Of a stretch of DNA of 12,667 nt, positions 6,833-12,667 are shown piece after piece (the stretch's first letter is position 1; each line of letters begins with the position of its first letter). The stretch is from Desulfuromonadaceae bacterium (GTDB lineage Bacteria > Desulfobacterota > Desulfuromonadia > Desulfuromonadales > Desulfuromonadaceae), in NCBI GenBank assembly GCA_027065245.1, contig JAMOOS010000129.1:1-12667 (forward strand), in the 5' to 3' direction. The notes beneath the pieces were generated by a model. It was not told the DNA's origin. It was given only the letters and a program-made list of their open reading frames with translations, and ran no database searches. The translations under genes and the position numbers were made by a program.

Positions 6833-9091
6833 TTATTTACTCCAGCTTGCAGCTCCATCCCAATCAGATGGAGGCGCCTCGGCGATGTAGTGCTCGCAAC
6901 GCTGCCGATACAAGCGATAAAGCTGAATATCGTCGCGCTGTTCCAAACTGGAAAACAGTGCCAGAGATGCTGAAAAATCACGCTGCCAATAAAGATCCAG
7001 CGCCTCAGCATACATCTGCAATTGTTCCTCACTGATGCTTGCCAGTTGTTCAGAAGTAAGCGGCTCGTAAATAGCCACGGCGTTACTTTTGCCCTGAACT
7101 TTTACCCTGTCGATAAAACGGCAACGATATGTATCGGCCACTCTAGCGTAGGTAAATTGAGAAATAAGGATATTAGTACCATAATTCTTATTAAGTCCTT
7201 CAAGACGAGAACTCAAGTTTACATTGTCGCCGAGAACGGTGTAATCGAAACGCTTCTCGCTGCCGAAATTACCCACTTGCATAAGACCGGTATTTATACC
7301 GATACCGATGTTGACCGGCAACAATCCACGCGCGGTAAAGCCGTCATTCAAACGCGGCAACGCCTCAATCATCCTGAGAGCACAGGCAACAGCCCGGCTG
7401 GCGTGCTGTTCATCCTCCAGCGGAGCGCCCCAAAGCGCCATGATAGCATCGCCGATATACTTGTCCACCATCCCCCAAGTATCCATCACGATATCGCTCA
7501 TGGCGGAAAGATACTCATTCATAAAGCGTCCAAGTTCATGGGTGTCAAGTTGTTCCGACAAGGAGGTAAAACTGCGGATATCGCTGAACATCACCGTAAG
7601 TTCCTTTTGCTGACCGCTGAGAGACAGCATCTGCGGATTCTTCACCAGTTCGGCGACGATGTGTGGAGATACATACTGGGAAAACGCCTCACGAATAAAG
7701 CGTTTCTCCCGGGCACTGTAAAAATAGTTATACAGGGTAAGCAACAGGAACAGCGCCACCAGGCACAGCAGAGGATAAACAATCCCGATCTGTACATGGC
7801 GCAGAAAAAACAGCCGATAATCACCTACTACTACTGCTGCAAGGATCAGTGCACCCAGAATACCGCCGGCCACCGGCCCGGCAAACGACAGACAAGCGGA
7901 CAGCAGCAGCCCTCCCATTAGTAAGATCAGCAATGTAGCGGCGCTTTCGGTGTACAGATCGCGCCGAAACAGGTCGTCAGAGAGCACATTGTCAATAATT
8001 GTGGCGTGCACTTCCACCCCGGGAACTACCGCCGAAAATGGCGTGGCGCGCAAATCGAACAAACCAGCAGCCGAAGTACCCAGCAACACATAACGCTCCC
8101 GCAACTGATCGACGCATTTACCCGCCAGCACATCGGCAGCACTGATGTAGAGAAATGTTTTGCTCGGCCCGCGAAAATTGACACTTACCTGCCCCCGGCT
8201 ATCAGTAGGCAGAAAATGCTCACCTACCGTAACACCCACCACTCCCAGCCGCCCGGCTACATCTTCGAGCGGGGCGGTACGCAGTGTAAGAACTTGCTCC
8301 TGCAAGCCGATGCGCACCATCTCCAGTGCCAATGATGGATAAGGCATATCACCGTATAGCATCATCAGCGGCACCCGGCGCACAGTACCGGAGCGATCTG
8401 GAAAAACGTTGAAAAAACCTTCACTCTCCCCCTGGGAGATATCGGGAATATTGCTCAGCACCCCAGTGGCACGCGGTAGCACCAGTTGCCTGTAGTCAGA
8501 TCCGACGGGAGTTATGCGAATGGTGCAACCAGGCCACGGTGGATCAGCTCCAACCGCAGTAACACCATCGTTAAGAAATGAGTAGCCCAGCACAGTATGA
8601 AACGACGCCAGAGCTTCCCCCAGCAGTTCATCATAGTTTATATCGCCGGGTAATTCCCCCAACTGTTGGAGCTGGCGGGGATAACGGCGACGCAGATAAT
8701 CGACAACATGCGCCGGGGAACTACGATCTTCCTCGGCAAAAACGATATCCAACCCGAGAACCTTCGGTTTGGCAGCACCAATCATGGCCACCAACTGCGC
8801 CACCATGTCGCGTGGCCACGGCCACTGACCGTAACGTGCCAGGCTCTTTTCATCAATATCGACGACCACCACTTCGCCACTGACAGCTTCTACTCCGCGC
8901 CAGCGAAACATTGCCGATATCATCTGGTTATCCAGCGCACGCAACGCATCCGGACGTTCGGCATTAAGGAACAGATACGCTATAACACAGACAACTACAA
9001 ATACACAGCCAAGCCAGAACGGCGTCGGGCGCAGCAACCTACGTGCTACGCCCGAAATATTATCGCCTCGGTTTTGTTCAGCAGATCCCAT
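6833..9091 (-). CDS. CHASE2-domain membrane adenylate cyclase (class III)
   Basis: This 752-residue inner-membrane sensor is predicted to make cAMP from ATP. TM1 is at about 22-42. A periplasmic CHASE2 domain follows to about 375, with VVVDIDEKSLARYGQWPWPR and a KVLGLDIVFAE strand. Three further TM segments lie at about 384-405, 408-424 and 434-456. The cyclase domain covers about 496-682. Its two metal aspartates are seen (FSDIRSF, D504; DKYIGD, D548), as are the base-selecting Lys544 and Thr618 (DYTVLGD) and the transition-state Asn625 and Arg629 (NLSSR). Lys-Thr instead of Lys-Asp is the class IIIb pattern and points to ATP rather than GTP. All catalytic residues are present, so it should be active as a homodimer. 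The helical tail after 690 resembles a TPR. ATG 9091 has GGAG 6 nt upstream, better than in-frame GTG 9103. It sits 32 bp after the FecR gene, in the same likely operon. CHASE2 ligands are unknown. Confidence 0.93.
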   Translation of the reverse strand: MGSAEQNRGDNISGVARRLLRPTPFWLGCVFVVVCVIAYLFLNAERPDALRALDNQMISAMFRWRGVEAVSGEVVVVDIDEKSLARYGQWPWPRDMVAQLVAMIGAAKPKVLGLDIVFAEEDRSSPAHVVDYLRRRYPRQLQQLGELPGDINYDELLGEALASFHTVLGYSFLNDGVTAVGADPPWPGCTIRITPVGSDYRQLVLPRATGVLSNIPDISQGESEGFFNVFPDRSGTVRRVPLMMLYGDMPYPSLALEMVRIGLQEQVLTLRTAPLEDVAGRLGVVGVTVGEHFLPTDSRGQVSVNFRGPSKTFLYISAADVLAGKCVDQLRERYVLLGTSAAGLFDLRATPFSAVVPGVEVHATIIDNVLSDDLFRRDLYTESAATLLILLMGGLLLSACLSFAGPVAGGILGALILAAVVVGDYRLFFLRHVQIGIVYPLLCLVALFLLLTLYNYFYSAREKRFIREAFSQYVSPHIVAELVKNPQMLSLSGQQKELTVMFSDIRSFTSLSEQLDTHELGRFMNEYLSAMSDIVMDTWGMVDKYIGDAIMALWGAPLEDEQHASRAVACALRMIEALPRLNDGFTARGLLPVNIGIGINTGLMQVGNFGSEKRFDYTVLGDNVNLSSRLEGLNKNYGTNILISQFTYARVADTYRCRFIDRVKVQGKSNAVAIYEPLTSEQLASISEEQLQMYAEALDLYWQRDFSASLALFSSLEQRDDIQLYRLYRQRCEHYIAEAPPSDWDGAASWSK

Positions 9092-9123
9092 GTGGATCTC
9101 CACACTAATCGTTCCTGTAAAAG

Positions 9124-10167
9124 TTACTGATACGACTCTGTAGGGCTCCCATTTCCTCCATGATTGTCATTACCTCCTGGCGGCGCCGGAGGCGGATCAG
9201 CCGGCAGCGGCGGCGGCACATAAACCGGCGCATTGGGATCACGCACCACAGGATCAAACGACGGCGGTGTATATGACGGCGGTGATGGTGGTGGCTGAGG
9301 CGGATCTGTCGGCTGCGGCGGATCAACTGGCGGCGGTGTTACCGGCGGTGCAACAGGTGGGGTTACTGCCGGTGGCGGAGTTACTGCCGGAGCAGTTGGC
9401 GGCGGTGTAGTGACCGCCACCGGCGGCACGTGACCGGCACCGCGACGCGGAACAGTACGACGGCGCACTTCAAGATTACGCTCCTCAACAGCATCACGCA
9501 CCCCGACGCGACCCCGCTCATCGCTCCGGCCATAAGCACCTTCGCCATGGATAAACGACAACTCACGTGCACTAAACTGTCGTGGCGCGGTGGGACGGTG
9601 CTGCTGTCCTACCACCCATGTTCCATAACCGGGGGTAGTAATATCCACCTGACCGGCCTGGTTAACTACATAAATGCCACGTCCCCCTTCAAATACCACC
9701 CCGGTACGATCATGCAACACCCGGCCAGCATACATGGAACCACGAATTCCTATTGTAGCCGACGGGGTATCGGTAGTGAATTTATCCGGCGACACATGGG
9801 TAATAGCTCCACCCATAATGCGGAAAACACCCTTGTCCACTACTGTTTTCATCACACCCTGACTTTGCTGCGGTTTCCATTCGTATTCGGCTACGCGCAT
9901 CACCGTAGCCGGTCCGAGGCTCACTACAGTCTTATCGGCAAACATCATCTGCATACGCGCTCGTTTACCGGTACTGATGCTCTCGTCCAAATAAACCGGC
10001 ATCTTCTTATGCAATTGCCGGGCAGTCCCGTCAGCAGCGATCGCCTGCACGTCTCCACGCACGGCCACCACCACGGCCACCTTCGCCGCCGGGGCGGCAT
10101 ACAGCGGTAACGCAAGGCCAAACAGTGCCAGCACAATACCCATCAGGGCACAAAGTAAGCGTTTCAT
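9124..10167 (-). CDS. Exported FecR-domain protein with proline-rich tail
   Basis: This 347-residue protein is predicted to be periplasmic. The signal peptide covers 1-25 (KR start, hydrophobic core, LYA-A cleavage). The FecR domain covers about 30-150: VAVRGDVQAIAADG, then a GKRARMQMMFADKTVVSLGP strand pair, KGVFRIMGGAITHV and TPSATIGIRGS (134-144). A beta-rich segment follows to about 190, then a charged Arg-rich linker (about 200-243). The tail (about 248-331) is made largely of PP, PPP and TPP, closing with a Gly/Asn-rich end. There is no lipobox, TM segment after the signal, or anti-sigma N-terminus. ATG 10167 follows GGAGG with a 5-nt spacer; the GTG one codon upstream is too close to it. 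It lies 110 bp after the TPR-barrel gene and 32 bp before the cyclase, suggesting it works with the CHASE2 sensor, for example as a periplasmic ligand or scaffold (inference). The proline tail could span the cell wall, as in TonB. Confidence 0.88.
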   Translation of the reverse strand: MKRLLCALMGIVLALFGLALPLYAAPAAKVAVVVAVRGDVQAIAADGTARQLHKKMPVYLDESISTGKRARMQMMFADKTVVSLGPATVMRVAEYEWKPQQSQGVMKTVVDKGVFRIMGGAITHVSPDKFTTDTPSATIGIRGSMYAGRVLHDRTGVVFEGGRGIYVVNQAGQVDITTPGYGTWVVGQQHRPTAPRQFSARELSFIHGEGAYGRSDERGRVGVRDAVEERNLEVRRRTVPRRGAGHVPPVAVTTPPPTAPAVTPPPAVTPPVAPPVTPPPVDPPQPTDPPQPPPSPPSYTPPSFDPVVRDPNAPVYVPPPLPADPPPAPPGGNDNHGGNGSPTESYQ

Positions 10168-10234
10168 CACTACCTCCAGTTACGGTTACAGGCAAAGCGC
10201 GATACACCAACCGCTACTACTCAACCAGTGGCGG

Positions 10235-10255
10235 AGGATACTAAACAAGCATCCT
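10235..10255 (-). other. Possible RNA hairpin between the TPR-barrel and FecR genes
   Basis: On the minus strand AGGATGC and GTATCCT flank a 7-nt loop. In RNA all seven positions pair, with one G-U. It lies 22 nt after the upstream stop and is not followed by a U-run, so it is more likely an mRNA-stability or processing element than a terminator, if real. Nothing else stands out in this 110-bp gap. Confidence 0.3.
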
Positions 10256-10277
10256 TATCTCGTATCGGCATCTGTGC

Positions 10278-11618
10278 TCAAAAGGTAAACGCCAAGTTGC
10301 TGTCAACGATATTCTTGTCGTAATCATACAGCTTTATCGATGAATGTACATCGTAATAGCTGTAACTCATATTAAATATTAATTTTCTGCAACAATCTGC
10401 CGCCTGCCACAATGGAATAGAAAAGCTACAACTAAGCAGATGCTGACGATCAATTCGGTGATCATCAAAGCGTAATTCCTTATCCTCGTATTTGTCCTGA
10501 CGATAGCGATAGCCCACAGAGTAACTGCTCTGCAGCGGCAGATTGCCATAGAACGTAACTCCAGCCTGGGTGCGGACATAACTGTTGCGATCGTCATCAG
10601 CATTATCGTCAGCAGCATAACCAGAAAGTACCAGCCGACCATTAACGCTGCGCCAGGTCAGATCAATACCACCGCCCAAAACAGTACTATCCATATCATC
10701 GTAGTCGTAATAGTTCTTGTCCATCACTCGCGCCACAACATTCACACTCCAATCGCTGGTAATGCTGGTATTTAGACCGACGTACAATCCAAAGCGGCGC
10801 AAATAGCTTTTCTGATCAGAAAGCATATGATCAAATTGTCCGGCAACAGTCAAAACACTGCGCCCCAGCCGCCACGACGGTCCGGTTGCCAGACTGGTCA
10901 CAACATAGTCCAAATCATTCTCATCATTGTACCAGGCACCGTATACCTGCATACGGCTGAGCCAGTCCACCTGTTCACCCAACAGATAACGATGATTTAT
11001 TCCGGCCAGCATATGCCACAACATGTCACTTGTTTCGCTGCCGCTGTCCCTGGAGAGAACAATATCACCAGTAACGCTGCTGATACGATCTACCGACGGA
11101 GCCGAACGCACGTTATCATCATAAGTTAACCCCAGCGCCAGTGTGCCCGAGAAGAAACTGCGTTGAATATGCGCATTAATCCGCATCAACCAGTCGTCAA
11201 CCTGGCTGCTGGTTTCAGCATCTCCACCAACACTGGACGCCAAAAGCAGCATTTGTCGTGCCTGCGCGTAATTCCCCAACTGGAACAGGGTTTTACCCTG
11301 TTCGACCAGTACGGCGGCATTGTATGGATCATCAATCAACGCCCGATCAAAAGCAGCATACGCTTCCTCATAGCGCTGTTGTTCGTAAGCACAGCGCCCC
11401 AAGTAATAATTTACCTCGGCATACATAGGATCTTCGTCAAATACTGCACTAAACGTATGCTCTGCAGCAATATAATCCCCAACAGCAAACTGTTGGATAC
11501 CACCCTCAATCTGCCGCTGCAGCGACAAAGAACCGGCCCGCGCATCAACGGCTCCAGTTAGCGCCAGCAAACACATGCAACAGCACAACACAGCTTTTCT
11601 CACCACAGCACCAGACAT
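10278..11618 (-). CDS. Exported TPR plus outer-membrane beta-barrel protein (Slam/DUF560-like)
   Basis: This protein has 446 residues. The signal peptide covers about 1-28 (VRK start, Cys-rich hydrophobic core, ARA-G cleavage). TPR-type helices cover about 34-150, with clear units around FAVGDYIAAEHTFSAVF, YLGRCAYEQQRYEEAYAAF and KTLFQLGNYAQARQML. From about 155 the sequence alternates in beta-strand style, opening with GTLALGLTYDDNVRSAP, a form typical of DUF560 barrels, and ends in Phe with alternating hydrophobics (LAFTF), an outer-membrane insertion signature. The layout of N-terminal periplasmic TPR plus a barrel of about 290 residues matches Slam-type proteins, which move surface lipoproteins across the outer membrane. 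Here no lipoprotein gene is adjacent, so a different cargo or a purely structural or sensing role is possible. GGAGG lies 5 nt before ATG 11618. It is the first gene of the likely TPR-barrel/FecR/cyclase operon, with its own candidate promoter. Confidence 0.82.
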   Translation of the reverse strand: MSGAVVRKAVLCCCMCLLALTGAVDARAGSLSLQRQIEGGIQQFAVGDYIAAEHTFSAVFDEDPMYAEVNYYLGRCAYEQQRYEEAYAAFDRALIDDPYNAAVLVEQGKTLFQLGNYAQARQMLLLASSVGGDAETSSQVDDWLMRINAHIQRSFFSGTLALGLTYDDNVRSAPSVDRISSVTGDIVLSRDSGSETSDMLWHMLAGINHRYLLGEQVDWLSRMQVYGAWYNDENDLDYVVTSLATGPSWRLGRSVLTVAGQFDHMLSDQKSYLRRFGLYVGLNTSITSDWSVNVVARVMDKNYYDYDDMDSTVLGGGIDLTWRSVNGRLVLSGYAADDNADDDRNSYVRTQAGVTFYGNLPLQSSYSVGYRYRQDKYEDKELRFDDHRIDRQHLLSCSFSIPLWQAADCCRKLIFNMSYSYYDVHSSIKLYDYDKNIVDSNLAFTF

Positions 11619-11663
11619 CTACACCTCCACCGGCAACTAAATCACGACACAGCCCCAAGGTTG

Positions 11664-11692
11664 ACTGTAGCACATCCGCATTGTTCATTAAA
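11664..11692 (-). promoter_or_regulatory. Candidate promoter for the TPR-barrel/FecR/cyclase operon
   Basis: On the minus strand there is a TACAGT -10 (11669-11664) preceded by TGC (extended -10), and 17 bp upstream a weak -35 TTTAAT (11692-11687). Transcription would start about 40 nt before the gene. The -35 matches only half of consensus, so an activator may be needed. The call is by eye. Confidence 0.35.
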
Positions 11693-11706
11693 GCAAAAGC
11701 GGAGCA

Positions 11707-11723
11707 GTACATACCATATGCAC
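11707..11723. repeat. Operator-like imperfect palindrome upstream of the candidate promoter
   Basis: GTACATA-CCA-TATGCAC has 7-bp arms with one mismatch. It lies 14 bp upstream of the candidate -35, a usual place for an activator site. It does not match the TGTGA-N6-TCACA CRP consensus. Confidence 0.35.
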
Positions 11724-11778
11724 GGCCCCGCCTTATACCTATAATTTAAGTCCGTTACACCGACCTAACACATCATGA

Positions 11779-12667
11779 CTATTCCAACACCACCAGCAGA
11801 TCGTCCTGCTGGATCTGGTCACCTTCCTTGAACAGCACCTCCTGCACCACGCCGTCGACCTTGGCCTTGATGTTGGTCTCCATCTTCATGGCTTCGGTAA
11901 CAAGCACGGTATCACCGGCCTGAACTTCGTCACCAACCTTGACATTGACCTTGAAAATCTTGCCCGGCATGGGGGCGCCGATATGTTTATCGTTGCCTTT
12001 TTCCGCCTTCTGGTGTTCCTCCTCCTCGCTGACGATGGAGAGATCCTTTACCACCACCTGCCGCGGCTCGCCGTTGAGTTCAAAGTAGATGTTGCGCGTG
12101 CCGTTCTCGTGCACTTTGCCGATGGCGGTCATCTTGACGATGAGGGTTTTGCCCGACTCGATTTCGATACTCACTTCGTCGCCGACATCGAGACCATAGA
12201 AATAAACCGGCGTCGGCAACACTGAGGTATCGCTATATTCCTGACGCTGGCGATCGAACTCCTCGAACACGCCGGGATACAGCACCGCCGACAGCACGTC
12301 GGTATCCTTGACCGGATGCTCCAGTTTTTTCTCCAATTCCTCCTTTTTGGCGGCAAAATCCACCGGTTCGAGAAACTCACCGGGACGGTGGGTAAACGGT
12401 TGCTCATCCTTGAGGATAATCTTTTGCAGCTTTTTGGGGAAACCACCGTAGGGCTGACCGAGCATCCCTTTGAAGAAATCCACCACCCCCTGAGGGAAGG
12501 TGAGTTCATGACCGCGTTCCATAACATCTTCTGGCTCAAGGTTGTTCTGCACCATGAACATGGCCATATCGCCGACAATTTTGGATGACGGCGTTACCTT
12601 GACCAGATCGCCAAACATATCGTTTACCTTGCGATACATCTGCTTGCACTCTTCCCAGCGATGACCA
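11779..12667 (-). CDS. pyc: Pyruvate carboxylase, C-terminal part (runs off right edge)
   Basis: The frame is open to the window edge; about 295 residues up to the TAG at 11781-11779 are present. The enzyme carboxylates pyruvate to oxaloacetate with biotin, ATP and bicarbonate, refilling the TCA cycle or feeding gluconeogenesis in the cytoplasm. The visible part begins at the end of the carboxyltransferase region (RWEECKQMY, then KVTPSSKIVGDMA). It continues through the conserved carboxylase domain (GQPYGGFPKKLQKIIL, RPGEFLEPVDF, SVLPTPVYFYGL) and ends in a biotinyl carrier domain with EAMKMET; the biotinylated lysine codon is at 11884-11886. The catalytic N-terminal half lies outside. The sequence fits single-chain pyruvate carboxylase best. 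A two-subunit PycB or an oxaloacetate decarboxylase alpha chain is less likely but cannot be excluded from this fragment. No clear terminator follows the stop. Confidence 0.93.
   Translation of the reverse strand, partial: GHRWEECKQMYRKVNDMFGDLVKVTPSSKIVGDMAMFMVQNNLEPEDVMERGHELTFPQGVVDFFKGMLGQPYGGFPKKLQKIILKDEQPFTHRPGEFLEPVDFAAKKEELEKKLEHPVKDTDVLSAVLYPGVFEEFDRQRQEYSDTSVLPTPVYFYGLDVGDEVSIEIESGKTLIVKMTAIGKVHENGTRNIYFELNGEPRQVVVKDLSIVSEEEEHQKAEKGNDKHIGAPMPGKIFKVNVKVGDEVQAGDTVLVTEAMKMETNIKAKVDGVVQEVLFKEGDQIQQDDLLVVLE

Noticed and set aside
7022..7921. 299-codon open frame on the plus strand, antisense to the cyclase
   Set aside because: It covers conserved cyclase catalytic sequence on the other strand and its translation resembles no protein family.
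9092..9103. GTG 9103 as the cyclase start
   Set aside because: This GTG overlaps the GGAG that is well spaced for ATG 9091.
9430..10110. 226-codon plus-strand frame antisense to the FecR gene
   Set aside because: The opposite frame encodes a clear FecR domain; this one has no domain and is His/Thr-rich as expected of a shadow.

Overview
All recognisable genes lie on the minus strand, so the locus is read from right to left. Every envelope product is typical of a Gram-negative diderm: two-partner secretion proteins, an outer-membrane barrel, and periplasmic FecR domains. A cyclase with a CHASE2 sensor next to FecR, TPR and FHA-type genes, together with a pyruvate carboxylase of the single-chain type and cysteines in the secreted adhesin, would fit an anaerobic deltaproteobacterium-like lineage (Desulfobacterota). 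No 16S or marker gene is present, so this placement is a weak inference.

Right edge (11779-12667): the C-terminal part of a pyruvate carboxylase with an intact biotinyl-lysine motif. It is a housekeeping gene and probably the border of the accessory cluster. A 160-bp spacer with a possible promoter and an operator-like palindrome follows.

First block (11618 down to 6833): three genes in a row. They encode an exported TPR plus beta-barrel protein of Slam/DUF560 type, an exported FecR-domain protein with a long proline-rich tail, and a membrane-bound CHASE2 class III adenylate cyclase whose catalytic residues are all present. The FecR and cyclase genes are only 32 bp apart.

A 350-bp spacer (6483-6832) separates the two blocks. 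It has no convincing gene, but it holds a promoter-like pair overlapping a perfect 6+4+6 palindrome and a second palindrome further down the leader.

Second block (6482 down to 1): a two-partner secretion pair. TpsB is an outer-membrane POTRA transporter. TpsA is a 1438-residue FHA-like exoprotein with a TPS domain, GLUG repeats and five YDG-type repeats. The TpsA stop codon overlaps (ATGA) the start of a second exported FecR-domain gene that runs off the left edge.

Working model (inference): the locus couples a surface adhesin secretion system to a periplasm-sensing adenylate cyclase. The two periplasmic FecR proteins and the TPR-barrel protein would be candidate envelope partners or signal transmitters. 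No sigma factor, CRP-family regulator or lipoprotein substrate is visible in the window.
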